From Alphaproteobacteria bacterium (GTDB lineage Bacteria > Pseudomonadota > Alphaproteobacteria > Rhizobiales > Xanthobacteraceae): a stretch of DNA of 64,000 nucleotides. Every line of letters begins with the position of its first letter. Position 1 is the first letter of the stretch. The notes under the pieces were generated by a model that worked only from the letters and a program-made list of their open reading frames with translations, did no database searches and was not told where the DNA came from. Positions 44,577 to 53,377 of the stretch are shown in pieces. The position numbers and the translations under genes are program-made. Location of the stretch: NCBI GenBank assembly GCA_016869215.1, contig VGEP01000002.1, positions 1-64,000 of the forward strand. Direction: 5' to 3'.

Positions 44577-45628
44577 TGCTTCACCAAATCCGGGGTCAGC
44601 GCCGCAAGACTCGCCGCGCCGCAAAGCCGCATCGCCCGCAGCATCTCGTCGTGCAGATGCTCCATCACCGCCTGCACGCCGGACGCCCCCGCGACGCTCA
44701 GGCCCCACAGCGGCGGGCGGCCGACCAGGACGGCGCGCGCCCCGAGCGCCAGCGCCTTGACGATGTCGGTGCCGCGCCGGATGCCGCCGTCGACGTAGAC
44801 CTCGGCGGCGGAACCGACCGAGGCGGCGATCTCGGCGATGACCTCGGCGGTCGTCACGGTCGTATCGAGATGGCGGCCGCCGTGGTTGGAAACCATGACG
44901 CCCTTCGCGCCGCAATCGACGCAGCGCAGCGCGTCGTCGGCGCGCAGCACGCCCTTCACGACCACCGGCATCTTCGTGCGTTTCGAAAGCCACTCCAGAT
45001 CGCCGAAGTTGGTCGGAAACATCACCACGCCCTTGCGGGTGGCGTCGTAGGCGGTCCGCGCGATCGGCTGCCCGACCATGTTGACGCTGCGGATGTCGGG
45101 CGACGGCAAGACCGGCTGGCGCGCGGCGCGCGGGCTCCAGCCCGGCACCGGCTGGTCCACCGTCAGCACCAGTGCGCGGAATCCCGCCGCCTCGCAGCGG
45201 TCGAGCAATGCGCCGGTCGCGTCGCGGTCCGGCTGCATGTAGAGCTGGAACCACTGCGGCATGCCGGCGCTTTCCGCCGCCACCTGCTCGACCGTGGTGG
45301 TGCCGCTGGTCGACATGACGTAAAGCGCACCGGCCGCCGCCGCCCCGCGCGCGGTTTCGCGCTCGGCGTCCTTGTGGAACAGGTGATGCCGCCCGGTCGG
45401 CGCGATCATGATCGGCGTCCTGACGCGCGTGCCGAGCAGCGTCGTGCCGGCGTCCACCTCGACGATGTCGCGCAGCACGCGCGGCCTGAGCTTCAGCTTG
45501 TGCCAGGCCTGGATGTTCTCCGCCGCTGTGATCTCGTCGTCGGCGCCGGTGTCGCAGAACGCCCAAGATTCGGGGCGCATGACGCGCTTCGCTTCCTGCT
45601 CCAGCGCATCCAGGTCCTTGCAGTCCAA
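44573..45628 (-). CDS. FMN-dependent alpha-hydroxy acid oxidase/dehydrogenase (lactate-oxidase-like)
   Basis: The 351-residue TIM-barrel flavoenzyme oxidises an L-2-hydroxy acid to the 2-oxo acid. Active-site segments include the catalytic SNHGGRHLD near 249-257, VVKGVL (flavin lysine) and VDGGIRRGTDI, and APTGRHHLFHKD near the N-terminus. The start codon is TTG at 45628 with GCGGAG upstream. It overlaps the coupled binding-protein gene downstream by four bases and is divergent from the PEP-mutase-like gene. Lactate, mandelate and glycolate are all possible substrates. Confidence 0.88.
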   Translation of the reverse strand: MDCKDLDALEQEAKRVMRPESWAFCDTGADDEITAAENIQAWHKLKLRPRVLRDIVEVDAGTTLLGTRVRTPIMIAPTGRHHLFHKDAERETARGAAAAGALYVMSTSGTTTVEQVAAESAGMPQWFQLYMQPDRDATGALLDRCEAAGFRALVLTVDQPVPGWSPRAARQPVLPSPDIRSVNMVGQPIARTAYDATRKGVVMFPTNFGDLEWLSKRTKMPVVVKGVLRADDALRCVDCGAKGVMVSNHGGRHLDTTVTTAEVIAEIAASVGSAAEVYVDGGIRRGTDIVKALALGARAVLVGRPPLWGLSVAGASGVQAVMEHLHDEMLRAMRLCGAASLAALTPDLVKQ

Positions 45629-45744
45629 TGTCCACTCCGCACTGTCATACCATCAGGCGCGTTGATGGCGGCCATCGCGGAATTGCGCTGTCCCGCAGGT
45701 GGCCGCCATGGCAAGCTTGCGCGTCCGAACCGAGCGAGTGTTCC

Positions 45745-46593
45745 ATGTCCGCAACCCGTCCGTCTACCGCCGACAAGCGCCGGACGTTCCGCACGCTGCA
45801 CGAGTCCGGCTGCTTCGTCATTCCCAACCCGTGGAATATCGGCAGCGCGCGCTATCTCGAAGGCCTCGGCTTCAAGGCGCTGGCAACGACCAGCTCCGGC
45901 CACGCGCATTCGGTGGGCCGCTCCGACGGCGACCAGTCGCGCGACGAGGTGCTGGCGCATTTCCGGGAGCTGGCCGCGGCAACCGACCTGCCGCTCAACG
46001 CCGACTTCGAGAACGGCTATGCCCACGAACCGGACGAGGTGGCCTCGAACGTGACCATGTGCTGCCTCACCGGCGTTGCGGGACTGTCGATCGAGGACGC
46101 GACCGGCGACGACGCCAATCCGCTCTACGACTTCGATCTGGCGCTGGCGCGGGTCAAGGCCGCGCGCGCCGCCATCGACAAGACCGGCGGCGACGTGGTG
46201 TTCACCGCGCGCGCCGAGGGCTTCATCCGCGGCCGGCCGGACCTCGACGACGTGATCAAGCGGCTCAAGGCGTTTGCCGATGCGGGCGCGGACTGCCTTT
46301 ATTCGCCCGGCATCAAGACCCGCGAGCAGATCGAGGCCACGGTGAAAGCCGTGGCGCCCAAGGCGATCAACTTTCTCAACTCGGGCGCGTTCGGATTCAC
46401 GGTGAGCGATCTTGCAGGCATGGGCGTGCGTCGGATCAGCGTCGGCGGAACCCTGGCGCGCGTGGCGATGGACGCCTTCATCAAGTCGGCGAAGGCGATC
46501 GCGACCGAAGGCCGGTTCGACAGCTTCGCCGGCGTCGTCACCAACGCCGAGTTGAACACGTTCTTCGACGCGCACAAGAAGGCCGGGTCATGA
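45745..46593 (+). CDS. Isocitrate lyase / PEP mutase-superfamily enzyme
   Basis: The 282-residue TIM-barrel enzyme belongs to the group of carboxyphosphonoenolpyruvate mutases and 2-methylisocitrate-type lyases. Visible are NPWNIGSARYLEGLGFKALATTSSG, the metal-binding NADFENGY and GLSIEDATGD. The KKCG-type lyase cysteine loop of isocitrate lyase is not seen, so oxaloacetate hydrolase or another C-C/P-C activity is as likely. Its stop codon overlaps the GNAT gene start (ATGA). The start at 45745 is preceded by no clear Shine-Dalgarno. Confidence 0.85.
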   Translation: MSATRPSTADKRRTFRTLHESGCFVIPNPWNIGSARYLEGLGFKALATTSSGHAHSVGRSDGDQSRDEVLAHFRELAAATDLPLNADFENGYAHEPDEVASNVTMCCLTGVAGLSIEDATGDDANPLYDFDLALARVKAARAAIDKTGGDVVFTARAEGFIRGRPDLDDVIKRLKAFADAGADCLYSPGIKTREQIEATVKAVAPKAINFLNSGAFGFTVSDLAGMGVRRISVGGTLARVAMDAFIKSAKAIATEGRFDSFAGVVTNAELNTFFDAHKKAGS

Positions 46594-47270
46594 ACGTTCA
46601 CGCGGCACGGCCGCTCGGCGACACGGTCGATGCGACGCCGGCGCCGATGCCGGGCGACATCACGCTGACCGGACGGTTCGGGTCGCTGGAGCGGACCAAT
46701 GCCGCGCAGCACGGCGCAGACCTGTGGGACGCGGTGCGCGGCCACATCGAAATCTGGGACTACATGCCCGCCGGGCCTTACGCCGACGCAGCGTCGTTTA
46801 CCGCCTATGTGAAGCAGTGCGAGACCAGCAAGGAGCGCATTTTTTACAGCGTGCTGCAGCCCGACGGCCGCGCCGTCGGCTTCCTCGCATTGATGGAAAT
46901 CCGCCCCGCCCATCGCGTCATCGAAGTCGGCAACATCGTCTATGGCGCGCCGCTGCAGCGCACGCCGCTCGGCACCGAGGCGCAATTCATGATCGCGCGC
47001 TACGCCTTCGAGACGCTGGGCTACCGGCGCTACGAGTGGAAGTGCAACGCGCTCAACGCCGCCTCGCGCCGCGCCGCCGAGCGCTTCGGCTTCGTGTATG
47101 AGGGCACGTTTCGCCAGCACATGATCGTCAAGGGGCGCAGCCGCGACACTTATTGGCTTTCGATCCTCGACGGCGAATGGCCGGCGCGCAAGGCCGCGTT
47201 CGAGCGCTGGCTCGCACCGGAAAATTTCGATAGCCAGGGGAATCAGAAGAAGAAGCTCGGCGAGGCGTAG
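46590..47270 (+). CDS. GNAT-family N-acetyltransferase (RimJ/RimL-like)
   Basis: The 226-residue protein starts at 46590 inside the stop of the previous gene. It has the GNAT core RAVGFLALMEI near 92-102, VIEVGNIVYG, and the acetyl-CoA segment LGTEAQFMIARYAF. The C-terminal CNALNAASRRAAERFGFVYEG is typical of RimJ/RimL-like enzymes that acetylate protein N-termini or small molecules. It is translationally coupled to the lyase upstream, and DenD follows six bases later. Substrate unknown. Confidence 0.85.
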   Translation: MNVHAARPLGDTVDATPAPMPGDITLTGRFGSLERTNAAQHGADLWDAVRGHIEIWDYMPAGPYADAASFTAYVKQCETSKERIFYSVLQPDGRAVGFLALMEIRPAHRVIEVGNIVYGAPLQRTPLGTEAQFMIARYAFETLGYRRYEWKCNALNAASRRAAERFGFVYEGTFRQHMIVKGRSRDTYWLSILDGEWPARKAAFERWLAPENFDSQGNQKKKLGEA

Positions 47271-47276
47271 GCGCCA

Positions 47277-48260
47277 ATGCACATCCTCATCACCGGCGCG
47301 GCGGGCATGATCGGCCGCAAGCTGACGGCGCGGCTGGTCGTCGACCGCGGACTGAACGGCGAACCCATCGAAAAGCTGACGCTGCTCGACGTGGTCGCGC
47401 CCGAGCGGCCGGCGAGCTTTTCCGACCGCACCAAGGCGCGCACCGGCGATCTGACCGATCCAGGCGTCGCGGCCAAGGCGGTGTCGGAACGGCCCGCCGC
47501 GATCTTCCATCTCGCCGGAGTGGTGTCGGGCGAGGCCGAGCTCGATTTCGAAAAGGGCTACCGCGTCAACCTCGACGGCACGCGCGCGCTGCTGGAGGCG
47601 ATCCGCAATGTGGGCGACGGCTACCGGCCGCGGGTGGTCTTCACGTCGTCCATAGCCGTGTTCGGTGCGCCATTCCCGCACGCCACTCCGGACGACTTTC
47701 ATCTTACGCCGCTCACCTCCTACGGCGCGCAGAAGGCGATGTGCGAGGCGATGCTGTCGGACTACACGCGCAAGGGCTTCGTCGAGGGCGTCGGCATCCG
47801 CCTGCCGACCGTCGCGGTGCGGCCGGGCAAGCCGAACCGCGCGGCGTCGGGCTTCTTCTCCGGCATCGTCCGCGAGCCGCTGAACGGCGAGGAGGCGGTG
47901 CTGCCGGTGGCGGAGACGGTCGTTCACACCCACGCCAGCCCGCGCACGGCGGTGAATTTCCTGATTCATGCCGCGGGGCTTCCACGCGACATGATCGAGC
48001 CGCGGATCAACCTCTCCATGCCGGGCGTGTGCTGCACGGTCGCCGAGCAGATCGCGGCGCTGCGCCGCGTCGCGGGCGACAAGGTCGCGGCGCGCATCCG
48101 CCGCGAGCCGGACGAACTGGTCGCACGCATCGTCGCCGGCTGGCCGCAGCGCTTCGATCCGCAGCGCGCGCTGGCGCTCGGCTTCCGCGCCGAAAGCACG
48201 TTCGACGAGATTGTCCGCGTGCATATCGAGGACGACCGCGGCGGGAGTTTTGTGGGGTGA
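47277..48260 (+). CDS. denD: NAD-dependent SDR epimerase-like, D-erythronate dehydrogenase type
   Basis: The 327-residue extended-SDR enzyme has the Rossmann motif [12 protein letters not shown] at 5-16, [10 protein letters not shown] (catalytic Ser) and [10 protein letters not shown] (Tyr/Lys). [37 protein letters not shown] is the DenD-specific region. DenD oxidises D-erythronate (or related tetronates) at C2. No DenK/OtnK kinase or OtnC aldolase is visible beside it, so the exact pathway is uncertain. It forms a likely three-gene operon with the lyase and the acetyltransferase. Confidence 0.83.
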   Translation: MHILITGAAGMIGRKLTARLVVDRGLNGEPIEKLTLLDVVAPERPASFSDRTKARTGDLTDPGVAAKAVSERPAAIFHLAGVVSGEAELDFEKGYRVNLDGTRALLEAIRNVGDGYRPRVVFTSSIAVFGAPFPHATPDDFHLTPLTSYGAQKAMCEAMLSDYTRKGFVEGVGIRLPTVAVRPGKPNRAASGFFSGIVREPLNGEEAVLPVAETVVHTHASPRTAVNFLIHAAGLPRDMIEPRINLSMPGVCCTVAEQIAALRRVAGDKVAARIRREPDELVARIVAGWPQRFDPQRALALGFRAESTFDEIVRVHIEDDRGGSFVG

Positions 48261-48344
48261 CGGCATTGCTGTCGAGCACTACAGACCCGCGAAGCCCGCT
48301 CACCCGCAGAGTCGGGCATTTGGCGCAGCAGCACGTCAAACTCG

Positions 48345-48372
48345 GCTTACCTCCCCCTTTCAGGGTGAGGGA
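48345..48372 (+). repeat. Partial copy of palindromic element family E
   Basis: CTTACCTCCCCCTTTCAGGGTGAGGG is a half copy of the hairpin at 41795-41940, just upstream of sfsA. It is degenerate (GGTGAGG in place of GGGGAGG). Confidence 0.6.
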
Positions 48373-48417
48373 GCGCACTGCCCGCGTTGCGGCGCAAAAC
48401 TCAGCAACAAATCACGC

Positions 48418-49131
48418 ATGCGCTTCCCTGCCCCGCTGATCCCCGCGACGCTCATCAAGCGCTACAAGCGCTTTCTCGCCGACGTCGTGCTGCCGGACGG
48501 CCAAGCGATCACCGCGCATGTCGCCAATCCCGGCGCAATGACCGGACTCGCCGCGCCCGGCTCGCGGGTGTGGCTGTCGAAGTCGGACAGCAAGACGCGC
48601 AAGCTGCCGTACAGCTGGGAGCTGGTGGAGGTGGACCTTGGCGCAGGACCGGAGCTGGTCGGCGTCAACACCGGCCATCCCAATCCTCTGGTCGGCGCCG
48701 CGCTTGCGGCCGGTGCGATCCCCGAGTTGACCGGCTACGGCTCGATCCGGCGGGAGGTGAAATACGGCAAAAACTCGCGGGTCGATTTCTTGCTGGAAGA
48801 CGCAACGCGCCCGCCCTGCTACGTGGAGATCAAGAACGTCCACCTCATGCGTAAGCCCGGCCTCGCCGAATTCCCCGACGCGAAAACCGAGCGCGGGACG
48901 AAGCACCTCGAAGAACTGGGCGATGCCGTCGAACGAGGCTGCCGGGCGGTGATGCTCTATCTGATCCAGATCGGCTCGGCCGGGCGCTTCACGCTCGCCC
49001 GCGATGTCGATCCGAAGTATGCAGCAGCCTTCGACAAGGCGCGATCGCGCGGCGTCGAGGCGCTGGCGCTCCGCTGCGTTATCGAAAAGGAAGGGATTGA
49101 GATCGGCAGTCCGGTGCCTATCGAAACTTGA
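48418..49131 (+). CDS. sfsA: Sugar fermentation stimulation protein homologue
   Basis: The 237-residue protein has an N-terminal OB-like domain ([29 protein letters not shown]) and a C-terminal PD-(D/E)XK nuclease-like domain with VDFLLED and CYVEIKNV. In E. coli it binds DNA and affects maltose genes; the physiological role in this order is not known. Start 48418 is chosen over a longer repeat-derived frame because [13 protein letters not shown] is the family N-terminus. Downstream, the CoA-transferase is 40 bp away. Confidence 0.92.
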   Translation: MRFPAPLIPATLIKRYKRFLADVVLPDGQAITAHVANPGAMTGLAAPGSRVWLSKSDSKTRKLPYSWELVEVDLGAGPELVGVNTGHPNPLVGAALAAGAIPELTGYGSIRREVKYGKNSRVDFLLEDATRPPCYVEIKNVHLMRKPGLAEFPDAKTERGTKHLEELGDAVERGCRAVMLYLIQIGSAGRFTLARDVDPKYAAAFDKARSRGVEALALRCVIEKEGIEIGSPVPIET

Positions 49132-49170
49132 TCGGTGTTCACCCGGCAACCGTTCCTCTATTCTGACGCC

Positions 49171-50400
49171 ATGCACAGCACGACCGAGAAATCGCCGATC
49201 CGGTTCGACGCCGCCGCAACCGGGCCGCTCGCAGGCCTCCGCGTGATCGACATATCGCGGCTGGTCGCCGGCAACATGCTGTCGCTGCAGCTTGGCGATT
49301 TCGGCGCCGACGTGATCAAGGTCGAGCCGCCGGACGGCGACCCGCTGCGCGACTGGCGCGACCAGGGCCATTCGCTGCACTGGAAGACCTACGCGCGCAA
49401 CAAGCGCTCCATCGTCCTCAACTTGCGGCACGCGGCGGCGAAGGACGCGCTGCTGAAGCTCGCGGCCGGCGCGGATGTGCTGATCGAGAACTTCCGGCCG
49501 GGAATGCTGGAGGAGATCGGGCTTGCGCCGGATGTCCTGCATGGGCGCAATCCCCGCCTCGTCATCGTGCGCGTCAGCGGCTTCGGCCAGACCGGGCCCT
49601 ACGCGCCGCTGCCGGGCTTCGGCACGCTGGTCGAGGCGATGAGCGGCTTTGCAGCGCGCAACGGCTTCCCGGACCGCGAGCCGGTGCTGCCGCCGCTCGC
49701 CATCGCCGACATGATCGCCGGCATCTATGGCGCGTTCGCGGTGATGACCGCGCTCCGCGCGCGCGACACGGGGGCGGCGCGCGGACAGGTCGTCGACCTG
49801 TCGCTGCTGGAATCGATCTTCTCGGTGCTGGGCCCCGAAGCCGCCATCTACCAGACCACAGGGATCGTGAAGCAGCGCTCCGGCAGCGCGTCGAATACGT
49901 CGTCGCCGCGCAACGTGTACAAGTGCTCCGACGGCAAATATTGCGCGGTCTCGGCCTCGATCCAGTCCATGGCGGAGCGGCTGTTCCGCGCCGTCGGCCG
50001 GCCCGACATGGTCGAGGACCCGCGCTTTCGCACCAACAGCGACCGCGTGAAGAACCGCAACCTCGTGGACGAGGCGGTCGGCGCCTGGTTTGCGACCAAG
50101 ACGCGCGACCAGGCGCTCGACGCCATGCGCGCGGCCGAAGTCACGGTCGGTCCCGTGTACGACATCGCCGACGCCGTCGTGGACGATCATTTCCGCGAGC
50201 GCGGAATTATCGTCGGCGTCGAGGACGCCGACTTCGGCGCGCTTTCGATGCACAACATCCTGCCGCGGCTGTCGGCGACGCCGGGCGTCTGGCGGCGGCC
50301 CGCGCCGAAGCTCGGCGAGCACACCGATGCCGTTCTGGCCGAAGCCGGCTTCGATGCCGCCGCAATCGCACAGTTGAGAAAAGACGGAGCCGCCGCGTGA
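49171..50400 (+). CDS. Class III CoA-transferase (CaiB/BaiF family)
   Basis: The 409-residue enzyme moves CoA between carboxylic acids. The N-terminal GPLAGLRVIDISRLVAGNMLSLQLGDFGADVIKVEPP and ENFRPGMLEEIGL are family hallmarks, and the LPPLAIADMIAGIYGA region holds the acceptor Asp. It overlaps the start of the CitE-like gene by four bases (GTGA), so the two products are made together. A CoA-transferase plus malyl/citramalyl-CoA lyase pair is known for activating and then cleaving C4-C5 hydroxy diacids such as citramalate, itaconate or malate. Confidence 0.92.
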   Translation: MHSTTEKSPIRFDAAATGPLAGLRVIDISRLVAGNMLSLQLGDFGADVIKVEPPDGDPLRDWRDQGHSLHWKTYARNKRSIVLNLRHAAAKDALLKLAAGADVLIENFRPGMLEEIGLAPDVLHGRNPRLVIVRVSGFGQTGPYAPLPGFGTLVEAMSGFAARNGFPDREPVLPPLAIADMIAGIYGAFAVMTALRARDTGAARGQVVDLSLLESIFSVLGPEAAIYQTTGIVKQRSGSASNTSSPRNVYKCSDGKYCAVSASIQSMAERLFRAVGRPDMVEDPRFRTNSDRVKNRNLVDEAVGAWFATKTRDQALDAMRAAEVTVGPVYDIADAVVDDHFRERGIIVGVEDADFGALSMHNILPRLSATPGVWRRPAPKLGEHTDAVLAEAGFDAAAIAQLRKDGAAA

Positions 50401-51230
50401 TCCGTTCGCTTTTGTACGTGCCGGCGCATCAGGAGCGCTTCGTCTCGAAAGCGCACGAGCGCGGGGCCGACGCGATCATTCTCGACCTGGAGGACGCGGT
50501 GCCGCCGGGCGAGAAGGCCAACGCGCGCGCGGCGCTGGCCAAAGCCGCGCCGCAAGTCGCGCAGAACGGCGCGCTTTCGTTTGTGCGGATCAACGCCGGC
50601 GACGACGCCGACGCGGAGGCTGCCTGCCGCGCCGGCGCCTATGGCCTGCTGCTGCCGAAGTCGCGCGAGCCGGAGGCGCTGCGGCGGCTCGCGGCGCGGC
50701 TCGAAACGGCGGAGCGCGCGATGGGCCGCGAACCGATGCGCTTCGTGCCGATGATCGAGGACCCGGGCGCGATCTTCGACGCCCGCGCCATCGGCTCGGC
50801 GACGCCGCGCGTCATGGCGATGATGACCGGCGGCGAGGACATGGCGACCGCGCTCGGCGCGGAGCCCTCGCCCGAAGGCCTGCGCTTTCCCAAGATGATG
50901 GTGCATCTCGCGGCCAAGGCCGTGGGCGTGATGTCGCTCGGCCTGATCCGCACCGTCGCGGACTATCGCGACACCGAGGGCGTGACGCGCGCAGCCCGCG
51001 AGGCGCGCGAGCTCGGCTTCGACGGCGCAAGCTGCGTGCACCCGTCGAGCGTGCCGATCCTCAACGCGGCGTTCGCGCCGTCGCCGGAACAGGTCGAAGC
51101 CGCGCGGCGGCTGATCGCAGCTGCGGAAGCTGCGGCGAAAGAGGGCAAGGGTGCGTTCGTGCTCGACGGCAAGATGGTCGACGAGCCGGTGGTGGCGCGG
51201 GCCAAAGCGCTGCTGGCGCGGGCAAGGTGA
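50397..51230 (+). CDS. HpcH/HpaI (CitE-like) aldolase/lyase
   Basis: The 277-residue TIM-barrel enzyme starts with GTG at 50397, giving VIRSLLYVPAHQERFVSKA. DAIILDLEDAVPP provides the Mg-binding acidic residues. FVPMIEDPGAIFDARAI, MTGGEDMATALG and the C-terminal GASCVHPSSVPILNAAF are typical of malyl-CoA/citramalyl-CoA lyases. It probably cleaves the CoA thioester made by the overlapping CoA-transferase into acetyl-CoA or pyruvate plus an aldehyde or keto acid. Confidence 0.9.
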   Translation: MIRSLLYVPAHQERFVSKAHERGADAIILDLEDAVPPGEKANARAALAKAAPQVAQNGALSFVRINAGDDADAEAACRAGAYGLLLPKSREPEALRRLAARLETAERAMGREPMRFVPMIEDPGAIFDARAIGSATPRVMAMMTGGEDMATALGAEPSPEGLRFPKMMVHLAAKAVGVMSLGLIRTVADYRDTEGVTRAAREARELGFDGASCVHPSSVPILNAAFAPSPEQVEAARRLIAAAEAAAKEGKGAFVLDGKMVDEPVVARAKALLARAR

Positions 51231-51241
51231 CGGGGAGAGGT

Positions 51242-51392
51242 GTGTCCCGGACGCGGTGCAGCGCAAGCGCAGCGTAGCGGTGCACCGCAGATCCGGGACC
51301 CCGGTTTCGTAAGACAAAAGATACCGGGGTCCCGGGTCTGCAGCGCACCACTCCGCGCTGTCGCGCTACGTGCTGCGCTGCGCCCGGGACAC
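51242..51392. repeat. Large intergenic palindrome, family C, copy 2
   Basis: Outer arms GTGTCCCGG/CCGGGACAC and inner arms CGGGACCCCGGT/ACCGGGGTCCCG match copy 1 at 16591-16696. The intervening halves are mutually complementary at GCAGCGCA/TGCGCTGC. It lies between the CitE-like gene and the convergent pirin gene and may serve as a bidirectional transcription stop. Confidence 0.8.
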
Positions 51393-51397
51393 GAGCC

Positions 51398-52303
51398 CTA
51401 CCCCTTGATGAACGTCCCGTTCCGCAGCTCGGTCATCGCCTGCTGCAGCTCGGCCTTGTTGTTCATCACGATCGGGCCGTACCACGCCACCGGCTCCTCG
51501 ATCGGCTTCCCGGACACCAGCAGAAACCGGATGCCCTGCTCGCCGGCCTGCACCGTGACCTCGTCGCCGGTGCCGAACAGCACCAGCGAACGGTTGCCGG
51601 TGGTCTCGCGGAGCTTCACCTCGCGGCCGGCGACCTCCTTCTCGGTCAGCACGCCGAACGGCTGCGACGAGTCGCGGAACGTGCCCGCGCCCTCGAACAC
51701 ATAGGCGAAGGCGTGGCGCTCGATCTCGACCTTGAAGGTCTTGCGCCGGCCCGGCGGCACGAAGATGTCGAGGTAGCGCGGATCGGCGGCGACGCCGTCG
51801 ACCGGACCGCGCTTGCCCCAGAACTCGCCGGTGATGACGCGCAGGCGCGTGCCGTCGTCGTCGACAATCTCCGGAATCTCCGCGGCCTTGACGTCCTGGT
51901 AGCGCGGCTTCGTCATCTTCAGCGACGACGGCAGGTTGGCCCAGAGCTGGAAGCCGTGCATCCGGCCCTGCGCGTCGCCGCGCGGCATCTCCTGATGCAT
52001 GATGCCGCTGCCCGCGGTCATCCACTGCACGTCGCCCGCACCGAGCGTGCCCTTGTTGCCGAGGCTGTCGCCGTGATCGACCTCGCCAGCGAGCACGTAG
52101 GTGATCGTCTCGATGCCGCGATGCGGATGCCAGGGGAAGCCCGCGAGATAAGCGCCGGGATTGTCGTTGCGGAAGTCGTCGAGCAGCAGGAACGGATCGT
52201 ACTCTGCCGTTTCGCCGAAGCCGAAGGCGCGGCGGAGCTGCACGCCCGCACCCTCCATGGTGGGCTTTGACTCGACGATGCTTTTGACCGGACGGATGGA
52301 CAT
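51398..52303 (-). CDS. Pirin-family cupin protein
   Basis: The 301-residue bicupin protein has the metal-binding set in the N-terminal cupin: PWHPHRGIETITYVLAGEVDHGDS and SGIMHQEMPRG supply three His and one Glu. This matches human pirin and the E. coli quercetinase YhhW. The C-terminal cupin lacks a full set. It may act as a quercetin dioxygenase-like or redox-sensing protein. It lies 38 bp downstream of the FMN reductase gene and is likely co-transcribed with it under HxlR control. Confidence 0.92.
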   Translation of the reverse strand: MSIRPVKSIVESKPTMEGAGVQLRRAFGFGETAEYDPFLLLDDFRNDNPGAYLAGFPWHPHRGIETITYVLAGEVDHGDSLGNKGTLGAGDVQWMTAGSGIMHQEMPRGDAQGRMHGFQLWANLPSSLKMTKPRYQDVKAAEIPEIVDDDGTRLRVITGEFWGKRGPVDGVAADPRYLDIFVPPGRRKTFKVEIERHAFAYVFEGAGTFRDSSQPFGVLTEKEVAGREVKLRETTGNRSLVLFGTGDEVTVQAGEQGIRFLLVSGKPIEEPVAWYGPIVMNNKAELQQAMTELRNGTFIKG

Positions 52304-52341
52304 GATCTGACCTTTCTTTCTTACTTTCTATATCGCAACGT

Positions 52342-52914
52342 TCACGCCGCCACACGGACCGGCGCGGTGAAGCGGGCGAGCAAGGCGGCGAAGCGGTCGA
52401 TGAAGTCGTTCAGAAAAGCGCGGGAGCTGTCGTCCGCCAAATTCCCCGATGCGCCGAAAGTGTCGGGCTTGACCGCGATGTAGGCCTCGCCGCCCATCAC
52501 CAGCACGCCGACATTGCCGAGCACCTGCCGCAGATGCTGCTGCGCCACAGCGGTGCCGATCGCACCGGGCGACGCGCCGGTCACGGCCGCGACCTTGCCG
52601 TCCCAGGAGTTCTTGCCCCAGGGGCGCGTGCCCCAGTCGATGGCGTTCTTCAGCACCGCCGGGATCGACCGGCTGTGCTCGGGCGTGACGACCAGGATTC
52701 CGTCGGCCGCCTCGATCTCCGCCTTGAAGCGGACAACACTGGCGGGCAGATCGGCCTCCAGGTCCTGGTTGTAGAGCGGCAAGTCGTCGATCCGGACGAA
52801 GCGGAAGTCGAAGCGATTGCCGCCGCCCAGGCGGGCCAGCGCCTCGGCCAGCCTGCGGTTGACGGATTCGCGGCGGTTGCTGCCCACCACAACGGCGATC
52901 TTGAACGGAGCCAT
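52342..52914 (-). CDS. NADPH-dependent FMN reductase / quinone reductase-like
   Basis: The 190-residue flavodoxin-fold protein has the FMN phosphate loop GSNRRESVNRRLAEAL at 11-26, the conserved LPLYNQDLE region and TPEHSRSIPAVLKNAIDW near 75-92. This is the signature of ChrR/YieF-like reductases that perform two-electron reduction of quinones, azo compounds or metals. The ATG at 52914 is divergent from hxlR with a 52-bp shared promoter region, the usual layout for HxlR-controlled oxidoreductases that respond to quinones and electrophiles. Confidence 0.92.
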   Translation of the reverse strand: MAPFKIAVVVGSNRRESVNRRLAEALARLGGGNRFDFRFVRIDDLPLYNQDLEADLPASVVRFKAEIEAADGILVVTPEHSRSIPAVLKNAIDWGTRPWGKNSWDGKVAAVTGASPGAIGTAVAQQHLRQVLGNVGVLVMGGEAYIAVKPDTFGASGNLADDSSRAFLNDFIDRFAALLARFTAPVRVAA

Positions 52915-52918
52915 GACG

Positions 52919-52954
52919 GTGTTACCTTTCGTTACGTGGTTATCCTTTGATACC
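52919..52954. promoter_or_regulatory. Candidate HxlR operator between the FMN reductase and hxlR
   Basis: The 52-bp divergent gap contains GTTACCTTTCGTTAC (52921-52935) and a near-dyad GGTTATC-CTT-TGATACC (52938-52954). A perfect GTTAC-CCG-GTAAC dyad also lies inside the hxlR gene at 53002-53014. The repeated GTTACC boxes are the best operator candidates. Confidence 0.45.
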
Positions 52955-52966
52955 GAGGCTAGATAG

Positions 52967-53377
52967 ATGACCGTCCGCAAGCCGCAAGAAGGCACACGGG
53001 TGTTACCCGGTAACCTGCATGAGCCCGAGGACTGCCGGGCCGTGAGCGAGGTGCTGTCGCGGGTCGGCGACAAATGGACCGTGCTGGTGGTCACCGTGCT
53101 GGGCGCGGGCCCGAAACGGTTCAGCGAAATCCGCCGCGGGCTCGGCAGCATTTCCCAGCGCATGCTGACCCTGACGCTGCGCGCGCTGGAGCGCGACGGC
53201 CTCGTGCTGCGCACGGTGTTTCCGACCGTCCCGCCCAAGGTCGAGTACGAACTGACCAGGCTCGGCCACTCGCTGCTCGAACCGGTGAACGGGCTCGGCC
53301 AATGGGCGCAACGCAACCGCGCGGCGATCGAGACCGCGCGCCAACGCTTCGACACGGCAAACGGCGCGCGCAAATGA
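52967..53377 (+). CDS. HxlR-family winged-helix regulator
   Basis: The 136-residue DNA-binding protein has DKWTVLVVTVLGAGPKRFSEIRRGLGSISQRMLTLTLRALERDGLVLRTV, the whole HxlR winged helix. A cysteine early in the chain (ECD-type CRAVSEVL at about residue 23) is in the place used as the redox switch in YodB/HypR relatives. It very likely represses the divergent FMN reductase-pirin genes. Its stop overlaps the hydrolase start (ATGA), so the hydrolase is in the same transcript. Confidence 0.92.
   Translation: MTVRKPQEGTRVLPGNLHEPEDCRAVSEVLSRVGDKWTVLVVTVLGAGPKRFSEIRRGLGSISQRMLTLTLRALERDGLVLRTVFPTVPPKVEYELTRLGHSLLEPVNGLGQWAQRNRAAIETARQRFDTANGARK

Noticed and set aside
44573-45635. Fusion of the oxidase and the family 3 binding protein into one 589-residue protein in another frame
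   Set aside because: The single long frame mixes the binding protein's true frame with a nonsense frame of the oxidase. The two genes have separate starts and overlap by ATGA.
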